Positions 36,491-44,598 of a stretch of 64,000 nt of DNA are shown here, piece after piece; the first letter of the stretch is position 1; every line of letters starts with the position of its first letter. The notes under the pieces were generated by a model. That model made no database searches and was not told the origin of the DNA. It worked only from the letters and a program-made list of their open reading frames with translations. The DNA comes from Streptomyces dengpaensis (GTDB taxonomy: Bacteria; Actinomycetota; Actinomycetes; Streptomycetales; Streptomycetaceae). The stretch lies in contig NZ_CP026652.1 of the NCBI RefSeq assembly GCF_002946835.1, positions 4,216,001 through 4,280,000 of the forward strand, in the 5' to 3' direction. The position numbers were made by a program, and so were the translations under genes.

Positions 36491-37584
36491 AAGGGCCGGA
36501 CGTCGGGCGCCACGTGCGCGCTCGGCGTCGCCCGTACGATCGTGATCAGCCGGTCCGTCAACTCGAGTGTCCCGACGGCCGGATCGTCGTAGCCGAGCAC
36601 CCGGTGCCCGCGTACGACGCTGATGACCAGGTCGTCGGTCTCGCGCGGTGTCTTGCCCACCTCGGCCTTGATGACCGGCCGTTCGGCGATGTCGAGCCCG
36701 CTGCCCTGCTGGATGAGGTTCTCCATGACCATCCCCGCGGCGGGGCTGAGCACCGAGAGGCCGAGCAGTCGCCCGGCCGCGCTGGAGCTGGTGATGACGG
36801 CGTCGGCGCCGGACTGCTGCAGCAGCGGGGCGTTCTCCTCCTCCCGTACGGCGGCGACGATCTTCGCCGCACGGTTGAGCTGCCGGGCGGTCAGCGTGAC
36901 CAGCACGGCGGTGTCGTCGCGCTGTGTGGCGATGATGATCTGCCGTGCCCTGCCCACCTCCGCGCGCACCAGCACATCGCTGCGCGTCCCGTCCCCGACG
37001 ACCCCCGCATACCCCTCGGCCGTCGCCGCGTCGACGACCTTGGAACTGGGGTCGACGATCACGACCTGGTCCTTCTTCAGCCCGGCCCCGCAGACGGTCT
37101 CGATCGCCGACCGCCCCTTGGTCCCGAACCCCACGACAACGGTGTGATCTCTCAAGGCCGCCCTCCAGCGGTTGAGCCGCCATTCCTCCCGGCTGCGTTC
37201 CGTGAGGACCTCGAGCGTGGTGCCGACCAGGATGATCAGGAACAGCACGCGCAGCGGCGTGATGACAAAGATGTTGGTGAGCCGGGCGGCGTCGCTGACC
37301 GGGGTGATGTCGCCGTATCCGGTGGTGGAGAGGGTGACGGTGGCGTAGTAGAAGGCGTCGAGCAGGTCGACGGCGCCGTCCGAGTTGTCGCTGTAGCCGT
37401 CGCGGTCGGCCCAGACGATGAGGGCGGTGGCGAAGAGCACCAACAGCGCCATCGCCAACCGCTTCCCGGCCCGACGGATCGGGCGCTCCACGACCTTTCT
37501 AGGGAGTTGCACCCGGTGGGTCACGAGATGCTCGTCCGCTTGGCGGGCTATCGCGTCATGGCCCGAAAGTTTCACGTGAAACAC
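36478..37584 (-). CDS. Potassium channel protein with TrkA-N (RCK) domain
   Basis: The 368-residue product is a two-helix ion channel with a regulator domain: helix 1 (about 43-60, LAMALLVLFATALIVW), selectivity filter TTGYGD (87-92), helix 2 (about 102-125, LTNIFVITPLRVLFLIILVG), then a Rossmann-type RCK domain (about 140-265, VVVGFGTKGRSAIETVCGAG) and a TrkA-C-like end (about 290-355). It likely forms tetramers gated by nucleotides or ions. The first codons (GTG TTT CAC GTG AAA C) are a perfect parS site, so the true start could lie downstream. The gene's stop is part of an 18-bp repeat array. Confidence 0.9.
   Translation of the reverse strand: MFHVKLSGHDAIARQADEHLVTHRVQLPRKVVERPIRRAGKRLAMALLVLFATALIVWADRDGYSDNSDGAVDLLDAFYYATVTLSTTGYGDITPVSDAARLTNIFVITPLRVLFLIILVGTTLEVLTERSREEWRLNRWRAALRDHTVVVGFGTKGRSAIETVCGAGLKKDQVVIVDPSSKVVDAATAEGYAGVVGDGTRSDVLVRAEVGRARQIIIATQRDDTAVLVTLTARQLNRAAKIVAAVREEENAPLLQQSGADAVITSSSAAGRLLGLSVLSPAAGMVMENLIQQGSGLDIAERPVIKAEVGKTPRETDDLVISVVRGHRVLGYDDPAVGTLELTDRLITIVRATPSAHVAPDVRPLRQD
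37569..37582. other. parS chromosome-segregation site within a gene start
   Basis: GTTTCACGTGAAAC, identical to the site at 6376-6389 and to the Streptomyces parS consensus, covers codons 1-5 of the K+ channel frame. The two sites are 31.2 kb apart. Confidence 0.93.
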
Positions 37585-37623
37585 ACCCCGTTCGGATTCA
37601 TCCGAATCGCTCGCCCTTCGCCC

Positions 37624-38985
37624 TCATGTGAAGCACACATCGATCCCGGCTGTGGCCCAGGGCACGTCGAGGAGTTCCAGCTCCTGACCCGCCCGCGCGC
37701 CGCCCGGCGGTACAACCGCGAGGGCGTCGGACGCCGCGACACCCCGCAGCATCGCCGGACCGTTGTAGTGCAGCGGCACGGCCTCATCGGCACGCAGCAC
37801 GACGGGGACGAGCCGCGTGTCGTACGGGTGCCCGTGCACGGCGTCCTTGAGAGGCAGCGCGTACGGCTCCGGGGCCGCACGTCTGGCGAGGACGCGTACC
37901 AGGGGTTCGGCGAGCGTGAGCAGGCCGGAGACGGCAGCCAGGGGATTGCCGGGCAGGCCGACAAGGTGCTGGTTCTCCTTGGTGCGGGCCAGCAGCATCG
38001 GGTGCCCGGGGCGCACCTGAACGCCGTCCACGAGGAGTTCGGCGCCGATGCGGCGCAGGGTGGGGTGGACGTGGTCGACGGGGCCCGCAGCCGTGCCGCC
38101 GGTGGTGACGATCAGGTCGGCGTCGGAGCCGCTGATCGCCTTGTGCAGCGCCTTGGCGTCGTCGCCGAGCCTGCGCACGGCGACGACCTCGGCGCCGAGC
38201 GCGCGCAGCCATGGCGGCAGCATCGGGCCGAGCGCGTCCCGGATGAGCCCGTCCTGAGGCAGGCCCTCGGTGAGCAACTCGTCGCCGAGTACGAAGACTT
38301 CGGCGCGCGGGCGGGGGACGGCGACGAGCGTGTCGTACCCGGCGGCCGCGGCGAGGCCCAGTACGGCGGGGGTGACCAGCGCACCGACCGGCAGCAACTG
38401 GTCACCGCCGCGGCACTCCTGGCCACGCGGCCGGATGTCCTGCCCGTGCACGACCTCCCGGGTCGCGTGCAGCCGCCCCTTGTCGTCGGTCCGCCCGTGC
38501 TCAGTGCGCAGTACGGCGGTGACGTCCTGCGGGATTCTGGCCCCGGTGGCGATCCGCACCGCCTCGCCGTCGGCGAGCGGGTCCGGCTCCGCATGCCCGG
38601 CGAGCACACCGTCCTCGCGTACCTCCCAGGGGCCGGGTCCCGCGACCGCCCAGCCGTCCATCGCGGAGGTGTCGAAGGAGGGGAGGTCCGTGAGCGCGGT
38701 GAGGGGGGCGGCGAGGACGAGGCCGAGGGAGGCGTCGAGGGGTACGGAGACGGGGGCCCTGCGCGGTACGGAGCGGGCGGCTCGCTCGGCGACGACGCGG
38801 GCCTCGGGCCAGGGGGTGGCCTGGTGATGGGCGTGGGCGGCCCGTCGTCCGTGCTGCTCCCCCTCCGGGGCGGGCGCGGGCACGGAACGGGTCTCGGGGT
38901 TCGCTCCGTCTTCCTTCACCAGGGCGAGCACCTCCTCGACGTCGAAGTCCTCGGCATCGTCCCGGGTGGAGCGGGCGGCGGTCAT
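37624..38985 (-). CDS. moeA: Molybdopterin molybdenumtransferase MoeA
   Basis: The 453-residue enzyme inserts molybdate into adenylated molybdopterin. After a non-conserved charged N-terminus (about 1-60) come the MoeA landmarks: LPSFDTSAMDGWAV (about 102-115), IPQDVTAVLRTEHG, PRGQECRGGDQLLPVG, and the MoCF_biosynth domain with SDADLIVTTGGTAAGPVDH and the substrate loop LVGLPGNPLAAV, then a beta-barrel C-terminus. Here LVLGDELLTEG-like text replaces the usual STGDEL, a normal variation. Its ATG at 38985 overlaps the stop of the MobA-like gene (ATGA). The two likely act in one pathway. Confidence 0.93.
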   Translation of the reverse strand: MTAARSTRDDAEDFDVEEVLALVKEDGANPETRSVPAPAPEGEQHGRRAAHAHHQATPWPEARVVAERAARSVPRRAPVSVPLDASLGLVLAAPLTALTDLPSFDTSAMDGWAVAGPGPWEVREDGVLAGHAEPDPLADGEAVRIATGARIPQDVTAVLRTEHGRTDDKGRLHATREVVHGQDIRPRGQECRGGDQLLPVGALVTPAVLGLAAAAGYDTLVAVPRPRAEVFVLGDELLTEGLPQDGLIRDALGPMLPPWLRALGAEVVAVRRLGDDAKALHKAISGSDADLIVTTGGTAAGPVDHVHPTLRRIGAELLVDGVQVRPGHPMLLARTKENQHLVGLPGNPLAAVSGLLTLAEPLVRVLARRAAPEPYALPLKDAVHGHPYDTRLVPVVLRADEAVPLHYNGPAMLRGVAASDALAVVPPGGARAGQELELLDVPWATAGIDVCFT

Positions 38986-39962
38986 CCGGCGTCCGGCTTC
39001 GCGTGGGCGTCCGACTTCGCGTCAGGGGTGTCCTCGTCGGCCCAGCGGAGCGCCAGCGCCGCGGCCTTGCGGGAGGCCTGAGCCACGGCGTCCGGGCCGC
39101 CGCCGGCCTGTGCGGCCGCGTACCCCACGAGGAATGTGGTCAGCGGTGCGGCCGGGCGGGCGACCTCGTGCGCGGCGTCGCGGGCCAGGTCGAGCAGGGC
39201 GCCGGTGTCGACGTCCAGGTCGATGCCAAGTTCGTTCTTGACTGCGGTAATCCATTCATCCAACACGTGCCCATGCTCCCTGATACGTGCCCGTGCGGCG
39301 GCGATGTCGTCCCAGGTGTCGCAGTCGAAAGACGCGACGGAGTCGGAAATGCGGGTGAGGTCGAGCGCTGTGGTGAGCCGTCGCAGCGGCAGCCCCGTGA
39401 GCGCGCCGTGCTCGGCGGCGAGCGCGGCCAGCTCCCGGCGCAGGGCTCCCGCGCGGTACGCGGCCACGAGGGGCTGCTCGCGACCGCCGGAGTCGGTCAG
39501 CAGCACGCCGTCGGCGGCGGCCGAGTCATCTCCGGGACCGCTCTCCCGCAGGGGTGCCAGCAGGCGCCGTACCGTCCCCTCGTCCAGGAACGGCAGGTCC
39601 GCCGAAAGCACGACGACGTACTCCGCGGTGGTGTGCCGCAGCCCGGCGTCGAGCGCCGCGAGCGGGCCCCCGCCCGGCGGATCCTCGCGGGCCCACTCGA
39701 CGGGGCGTGCGGTCGCCCGTGGCTCGGCCACGACCACCGTGGTAGCGGCATCGGCACACGCGGCCAGCACCCGGTCGAGCAGCGCCCGGCCGCCCACGCG
39801 CACGCCGGGCTTGTCCGTGCCGCCGAGCCGCCGCGCGGCGCCGCCCGCGAGCACGACGGCGTCGAACGGGGCATCGGGGCCGGTGCTGCCCGATGGCTCG
39901 GGGCCGGTCGACGGCTGAGGCGTGCCCGGTTGCTCGGGCGTACTCGGTGGCTCGTACGTCAT
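38982..39962 (-). CDS. MobA-like nucleotidyltransferase fused to a DUF6457-type domain
   Basis: The 326-residue product has a Pro-rich leader, a MobA-type guanylyltransferase domain (about 32-235: VVLAGGAARRLGGTDKPGVRVGG with the G-G-xRxG-xDK loop; LSADLPFLDEGTVRRLLAP; FDCDTWDDI), and an extra helical C-terminal domain (about 240-310, LDEWITAVKNELGIDLDVD) that in other genomes can be a separate small protein. MobA adds GMP to molybdenum cofactor. It precedes moeA with a 4-bp overlap. The ATG at 39962 is used; the frame extends to 40052 into a repeat region. Confidence 0.87.
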   Translation of the reverse strand: MTYEPPSTPEQPGTPQPSTGPEPSGSTGPDAPFDAVVLAGGAARRLGGTDKPGVRVGGRALLDRVLAACADAATTVVVAEPRATARPVEWAREDPPGGGPLAALDAGLRHTTAEYVVVLSADLPFLDEGTVRRLLAPLRESGPGDDSAAADGVLLTDSGGREQPLVAAYRAGALRRELAALAAEHGALTGLPLRRLTTALDLTRISDSVASFDCDTWDDIAAARARIREHGHVLDEWITAVKNELGIDLDVDTGALLDLARDAAHEVARPAAPLTTFLVGYAAAQAGGGPDAVAQASRKAAALALRWADEDTPDAKSDAHAKPDAG

Positions 39963-40018
39963 TCCCCGAGTATGAGCGCCCGACGGATCATTGCCATCCC
40001 GTGCCCGGCATCGGACGG

Positions 40019-40134
40019 AGACAACCGGACTGGTCAGCCCCGTCCACAGCATGTGTACGGGGACAACCGGACCGGTCGGCCCCGTGCACAGCGTGCGGAC
40101 GGGACAACCGGACCGGTCGGGCTACAGCGTCCGC
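40019..40134 (-). repeat. 41-42 bp tandem repeats containing the bkdC (cluster 2) stop
   Basis: Three units, marked by GACAACCGGAC(C/T)GGTC at 40020, 40062 and 40103. On the minus strand the first is GCGGACGCTGTAG followed by CCGACCGGTCCGGTTGTC, so it includes the TAG stop (40124-40122). The next units have CGCACGCTGTGCACGGGG and CACATGCTGTGGACGGGG in that place. Confidence 0.82.
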
Positions 40135-41741
40135 AACAGCACCGCCGGGTGTTCCACGCAGTCCGCCACGTAGCGCAGGAAGCCGCCCGCCGTGCCGCCG
40201 TCGCACACCCGGTGGTCGAAGGTGAGCGAGAGCTGGACGACCTGCCGCACCGCCAGCTCACCCTCGTGCACCCAGGGCTTGGGGACTATGCGGCCGACAC
40301 CGAGCATGGCCGCCTCGGGGTGGTTGATGATCGGCGTGGATCCGTCGACGCCGAACACCCCGTAGTTGTTCAACGTGAAGGTGCCGCCCGTGAGTTCCGC
40401 AGGGGTCAGCGTCCCGGTGCGCGCCGCCTCCGTCAGCCGGGCGAACTCCGCGCTCAGCCCCTCCGCGTCCCGCGCGTGAGCGTCCCGTACGACGGGGACG
40501 ACGAGCCCCCGCTCGGTCTGCGCCGCGAAGCCCAGGTGTACGTGGTCGAGCTGGACGACCTCGCGGGCCTCCATGTCGACGGTCGAGTTCAGCTCGGGGA
40601 ACCGCGCCAGCGCGGCGGTGCAGATCCGGGCCAGCAGAGCGAGCAGCGAGATCTTCGGCCCTCCCGCCGCGTTCATCGCCACGCGCGCGTGCATGAGCTC
40701 CGTCGCGTCGGCATCAACCCAGCAGGTCGCGTCGGGTATCTCACGACGGCTGCGGGAGAGCTTGTCGGCGACGGCACCGCGGACGCCCCGGAGCGGAACG
40801 CGGAGGCCGTGCGGGGCGGCGCCCCGAGAGATCCCGGGTGCGGCGGAGGGGGCGGCGGACGGTCGCGTCGCGTACGAAGACGCGGCGCCCGGCGCCGCGG
40901 GCTGGGGCGAGGGAGCGGAAACCGCCGTGCCCAGCGCGTCCCCGACCGCAGGGGCCGGGAAGGGCTCCACGGAAGCAGGGGTCTGGAAGGGCTCCGCCGA
41001 AGCCGGCGTCCGCTGCCGGCCGGCTGCCGCCGCGCGCAACGCGTACTCGACGTCCGCCCGCAGGATCAGCCCGTCGGGCCCCGAGCCCTCCAACTCCCGC
41101 AGATCCACGCCGTTCTCCCGGGCGAGACGCCGCACGAGCGGCGAAATGACCGGTACGGGCCCGTCACCGCGCACTGCGGCTCCGCCGTTCACCACCTCGT
41201 CGCCACGCCGGCCACTGACCGGTTGGCCCCGGTCAGCGGCGACCGGACGGCCCTCGGTGCCGGACAACGCGGCGGGAGCGTGCCCGCGCCGTCCCCGTTC
41301 AGGCCGCCCGGCCGGGGCGCCCGCGCCCGCCGAAGACTCCGGGCCTGCCGAGGTGCCGGGCGCCCGCCGTCCACCAGCGGCGGTCCCGGCCGGTGGCCGT
41401 ACCCTCCTGCGCCGCGCCGGAGGCGCACCCGTGCCGTACCCCACCAGGACGTTTCCGGACGCCTCGTCGCCCGCGTCGCCCTCGTCGGAGGCCGACTCGC
41501 CCACCGCGACCGTCAACAGAGGTGCCCCCACGGGCAGTTCTGCGCCCTCCTCGCCGAAGCGGGCGGTGACCACGCCCCCGTAGGGGCAGGGGACCTCGAC
41601 CATCGCCTTGGCCGTCTCGACCTCGACGACGGGCTGGTCGACGGCGACGACGTCACCGACCTCCACCAGCCAGCGGACGATCTCCGCCTCGGTGAGCCCC
41701 TCCCCGAGGTCGGGGAGCTTGAACTCCAGCACTTGGGCCAT
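40122..41741 (-). CDS. bkdC: Branched-chain 2-oxo acid dehydrogenase E2, cluster 2
   Basis: The 539-residue dihydrolipoamide acyltransferase has a lipoyl domain (about 1-80, lipoyl Lys45 in EVETAKAMV), a long Ala/Pro/Gly/Arg linker, a subunit-binding domain (about 190-235, SPLVRRLARENGVDLRELEGSGPDG), a second Ala/Pro-rich linker about 70 residues long, and a catalytic domain ending with FDHRVCDGGTAGGFL. It is longer than the cluster 1 enzyme because of the linkers. The ATG at 41741 overlaps the bkdB stop by one base (TGATG). The last codons and stop belong to a 41-bp tandem repeat. Confidence 0.92.
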   Translation of the reverse strand: MAQVLEFKLPDLGEGLTEAEIVRWLVEVGDVVAVDQPVVEVETAKAMVEVPCPYGGVVTARFGEEGAELPVGAPLLTVAVGESASDEGDAGDEASGNVLVGYGTGAPPARRRRVRPPAGTAAGGRRAPGTSAGPESSAGAGAPAGRPERGRRGHAPAALSGTEGRPVAADRGQPVSGRRGDEVVNGGAAVRGDGPVPVISPLVRRLARENGVDLRELEGSGPDGLILRADVEYALRAAAAGRQRTPASAEPFQTPASVEPFPAPAVGDALGTAVSAPSPQPAAPGAASSYATRPSAAPSAAPGISRGAAPHGLRVPLRGVRGAVADKLSRSRREIPDATCWVDADATELMHARVAMNAAGGPKISLLALLARICTAALARFPELNSTVDMEAREVVQLDHVHLGFAAQTERGLVVPVVRDAHARDAEGLSAEFARLTEAARTGTLTPAELTGGTFTLNNYGVFGVDGSTPIINHPEAAMLGVGRIVPKPWVHEGELAVRQVVQLSLTFDHRVCDGGTAGGFLRYVADCVEHPAVLLRTL

Positions 41742-42745
41742 CAGCTGTCCGCCTCCCACTGCAGACGCCCCACGGCGTCCAGGATCCGGTCGACGCCGGG
41801 CAGATGGTGCCGCTCCAGCATCGGCGGCGGATACGGGATGTCGAACCCGGCCACGCGCAGCACCGGCGCCTCCAGGTAGTGGAAGCAGCGCTCGGTGACG
41901 CGGGCCGCGATCTCCCCGCCCGGGCCGCCGAATCCGCCCGACTCATGTACGACGACCGCGCGCCCGGTCCGCCGCACCGAGGCCGACACCGTCTCGTCGT
42001 CGAACGGCACGAGCGAGCGCAGATCGACGACTTCGAGGTCCCAGCCCTCGGCCCGCGCCGCCTCGGCGGCTTCGAGGCAGACGGGCACGGACGGCCCGTA
42101 CGTGATGAGCGTGGCGCTCCGGCCGGAGCGCCGCACCACCGCGCGGCCTATCGGTTCAACGGCCGTCGGCTCGTCCGGGTTCCAGGAATCCTTCGACCAG
42201 TACAGCCGCTTGGGCTCCAGGAAGACGACCGGGTCGTCGGAGGCGATGGCGGCGCGCAGCAGTCCGTAGGCGTCGGCGACCGTGGCGGGCGTGACGACAT
42301 GGAGCCCCGGAGTCGCCATGTAGTACGCCTCGGAGGAGTCGCTGTGGTGCTCGACGCCGCCGATGCCGCCGCCGTACGGGACACGGATCGTGATGGGGAG
42401 CGGCATGGCGCCGCGCGTGCGGTTGCGCATCCGCGCGACGTGGCTGATCAGCTGCTCGAAAGCGGGGTACGCGAACGCGTCGAACTGCATCTCCACGACC
42501 GGCCTGAGGCCGTACATGGCCATGCCGACCGCCGTCCCGAGGATGCCCGCCTCGGCCAGCGGCGTGTCCGTACAGCGGTCCTCGCCGAACTCCTTGGCGA
42601 GCCCGTCCGTGACCCGGAAGACGCCGCCGAGGGTGCCGACGTCCTCGCCCATGACGTGCACGGCGGGGTCGGCGGCCATGGCGTCCCGCAACGCGCGCGT
42701 GAGGGCCTGCGCCATGGTGGCAGGCTTGACGGCAACGGTGGTCAT
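41741..42745 (-). CDS. bkdB: Branched-chain 2-oxo acid dehydrogenase E1 beta, cluster 2
   Basis: This 334-residue E1 beta subunit has VMGEDVGTLGGVFRVTDGL, EMQFDAFAYPAFEQLISHV, RVPYGGGIGGVEHHSDSSEA and VVVHESGGFGGPGGEIAARV, all aligned with the cluster 1 subunit but clearly diverged, so this is an old paralogue rather than a recent copy. Its start overlaps the bkdA stop (ATGA at 42745-42742) and its stop overlaps the bkdC start. All three genes are therefore tightly coupled and probably give fixed subunit ratios. Confidence 0.94.
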   Translation of the reverse strand: MTTVAVKPATMAQALTRALRDAMAADPAVHVMGEDVGTLGGVFRVTDGLAKEFGEDRCTDTPLAEAGILGTAVGMAMYGLRPVVEMQFDAFAYPAFEQLISHVARMRNRTRGAMPLPITIRVPYGGGIGGVEHHSDSSEAYYMATPGLHVVTPATVADAYGLLRAAIASDDPVVFLEPKRLYWSKDSWNPDEPTAVEPIGRAVVRRSGRSATLITYGPSVPVCLEAAEAARAEGWDLEVVDLRSLVPFDDETVSASVRRTGRAVVVHESGGFGGPGGEIAARVTERCFHYLEAPVLRVAGFDIPYPPPMLERHHLPGVDRILDAVGRLQWEADS

Positions 42746-43899
42746 CGCCCGGCTCCTTCCCCGAGGTGATGCGGTCCGTCCGCCTCAGCATCCAGCTCGG
42801 CTTTCAGCTGGGCTTCCTGCTCCAGCAGTTGCGTGGTGGGCTGGGCATACACATGGGCGAACAGATCCATGGGGTCGAGCACCGGGTCCTGGTTCATGCG
42901 CTCGCGCAGATCGGCGGCCATCGTCTCGGCGTCCTCGCGTGCGGCCCGTATGCCGTCGTCGTCGAGCAGGCCGCGCTCGGTCAACTCGCGCTCCAGGAGC
43001 GCGATCGGGTCGTGCGCGCGCCAGGTCTCGACCTCCGCGTCGCCCCGGTAGCGGGTGGCGTCGTCGGCGTTGGTGTGGGCGTCGATGCGGTACGTGACTG
43101 CCTCGACGAGCGTCGGACCGCCCCCCGCGCGCGCGTGGGCGATGGCCTCGCTGAGCACCTGGTGCACCGCCGCCGCGTCGTTGCCGTCCACCAGACGCCC
43201 GGGCATGCCGTACCCGACGGCCTTGTGGGCCAGGGAGGGGGCGGCGGTCTGCTTGGCGAGCGGGACGGAGATGGCGAAGCCGTTGTTCTGGACGAGGAAG
43301 ACGACCGGGGCCTGCCAGACGGCGGCGAAGTTCAGTGCCTCGTGGAAGTCGCCCTCGCTGGTGCCGCCGTCGCCGACCAAGGCGAGCGCGACCACGTCGT
43401 CGCCCTTGAGGCGGGCGGCGTGCGCGAGGCCCACGGCGTGCGGAAGCTGGGTGGCAAGGGGGGTGCACAGGGGCGCGATGCGGTGCTCATGAGGGTCGTA
43501 TCCGGTATGCCAGTCGCCGCGCAGGAGGGTGAGCGCCTGGACGGGGTCGAGGCCCCGGGCTACGGCCGCGAGCGTGTCGCGGTAGCTCGGGAAGAGCCAG
43601 TCGCGCTCCTGAAGGACCAGAGCGGCGGCGACCTCACAGGCCTCCTGGCCGGTGCTGGAGGGGTAGACAGCGAGGCGGCCCTGCTTGGTGAGGGCCGTGG
43701 CCTGCGCGTTGTAGCGCCGGCCGCGCACCAGTTCCGCGTACAGACGGCGCAGCAGACCCGGATCGGCCTGTGCGGCTGCCTCGGTGCCGAGGACGCGGAA
43801 CGGCAGCGCGTCGGGCAGCAGCGGCGCGGGGTCGGTACGGGGCTGCCAGGCGGGGGGCGGCGTTGGCCGGTAAGCGCCTCGCTGCTCCATGACCGTCAT
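42742..43899 (-). CDS. bkdA: Branched-chain 2-oxo acid dehydrogenase E1 alpha, cluster 2
   Basis: The 385-residue E1 alpha subunit has the thiamine-diphosphate motif LVGDGGTSEGDFHEA and FLVQNNGFAIS, the TYRIDAHTNADDATRYRG loop, and the entry-channel segment WLFPSYRDTLAAVARG. The ATG at 43899 has GAGGAGG with good spacing; the longer frame to 43956 does not. It is first in the cluster 2 operon and divergent from bkdR. The 174-bp gap between them holds a PaaR-like operator (43959-43972) and two DnaA-box-like 9-mers, suggesting control by more than BkdR alone. Confidence 0.93.
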   Translation of the reverse strand: MTVMEQRGAYRPTPPPAWQPRTDPAPLLPDALPFRVLGTEAAAQADPGLLRRLYAELVRGRRYNAQATALTKQGRLAVYPSSTGQEACEVAAALVLQERDWLFPSYRDTLAAVARGLDPVQALTLLRGDWHTGYDPHEHRIAPLCTPLATQLPHAVGLAHAARLKGDDVVALALVGDGGTSEGDFHEALNFAAVWQAPVVFLVQNNGFAISVPLAKQTAAPSLAHKAVGYGMPGRLVDGNDAAAVHQVLSEAIAHARAGGGPTLVEAVTYRIDAHTNADDATRYRGDAEVETWRAHDPIALLERELTERGLLDDDGIRAAREDAETMAADLRERMNQDPVLDPMDLFAHVYAQPTTQLLEQEAQLKAELDAEADGPHHLGEGAGR

Positions 43900-43958
43900 G
43901 ACGGCACCTCCTCGTGGGAGCGGCTTCAGGCGCGCCACGGGTGTGATGCGCCCCACCT

Positions 43959-43972
43959 ACCGATTGTTCGGT
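43959..43972. promoter_or_regulatory. PaaR-type operator (one mismatch) upstream of bkd cluster 2
   Basis: ACCGATTGTTCGGT differs by one central base from ACCGATCGTTCGGT, the 14-mer found upstream of paaH/paaN (46756-46769) and, inverted, upstream of paaA (51944-51957). It lies 60 bp upstream of the bkdA start. Confidence 0.6.
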
Positions 43973-44001
43973 CGTCGGCACATTTTGGCTACAGGCACCG
44001 C

Positions 44002-44033
44002 CAGGCTGTGGACAAACGGTTCTCCACAGCCTG
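44002..44033. promoter_or_regulatory. Inverted repeat carrying two head-to-head DnaA-box-like sites
   Basis: CAGGCTGTGGA (44002-44012) and TCCACAGCCTG (44023-44033) are perfect 11-bp arms. Overlapping them are TGTGGACAA (44007-44015, the complement of the Streptomyces DnaA box TTGTCCACA) and TTCTCCACA (44020-44028, one mismatch), pointing in opposite directions. They are in the bkdA-bkdR gap. Confidence 0.6.
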
Positions 44034-44073
44034 AGATGGACGCAGTACGTCCATGGTAGAGAGGCGGGGGGAC

Positions 44074-44574
44074 ATGGCACCTGAACAAATGGCCGAGCCG
44101 CCGGAGGCCGGCCCCGCTCTGCCACCCGCCCGTCCGCTCGACGCCATAGACCAAGACATCCTGCAGATGCTCCAGGCGGACGGCCGCGCCTCGATACGCT
44201 CCGTGGCCGAACGGGTCCATGTGTCACGGGCCAACGCCTACGCGCGGATCAACCGTCTCATCGAGGACGGCGTGATCCGCGGCTTCGGGGCGCGCGTCGA
44301 CCACGAGCGCGCCGGTCAGGGCACATCGGCGTACATCACGCTCAAGATCGTGCAGAACTCCTGGCGCACGGTGCGCGAGCAGCTGAGGCTGCTCCCAGGG
44401 GCCTCCCACATCGCGCTGGTGGGCGGAGACTTCGACGTACTGCTCCTGGTGCACACGCCGGACAACAGGGCGCTGCGCGAGCTGGTGCTCACGCGGCTCC
44501 AGGCCATCCCCGAAGTGCTCAGCACACGGACGCTGCTGGTGTTCGAGGAGGAGGATCTGGAGCCGGAGGGCTGA
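44074..44574 (+). CDS. bkdR: Lrp/AsnC-family regulator BkdR
   Basis: The 166-residue product has a short Pro-rich leader, an AsnC-type winged helix (about 25-75; LDAIDQDILQMLQADGRASIRSVAERVHVSRANAYARINRLI) and a RAM effector domain (about 85-160; YITLKIVQ, ASHIALVGGDFDVLLLVHTPDN). Position divergent to the bkd operon marks it as the known type of bkd regulator, likely sensing branched amino or keto acids. ATG 44074 is preferred over 44053 because GGCGGGGGGA lies six bases before it. Its last codons and stop (LEPEG, TGA) are duplicated directly downstream. Confidence 0.92.
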   Translation: MAPEQMAEPPEAGPALPPARPLDAIDQDILQMLQADGRASIRSVAERVHVSRANAYARINRLIEDGVIRGFGARVDHERAGQGTSAYITLKIVQNSWRTVREQLRLLPGASHIALVGGDFDVLLLVHTPDNRALRELVLTRLQAIPEVLSTRTLLVFEEEDLEPEG

Positions 44575-44598
44575 CCTCTGGAGCCGGAGGGCCGGCCT
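44557..44598 (+). repeat. 21-bp tandem duplication of the bkdR stop region
   Basis: Copies at 44557-44577 and 44578-44598 match at 19 of 21 bases. The first encodes LEPEG and the TGA stop, the second begins CTGGAGCCGGAGGGC with the stop changed to CGG. The second ends at the stop codon of the convergent paaR gene. Confidence 0.88.
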
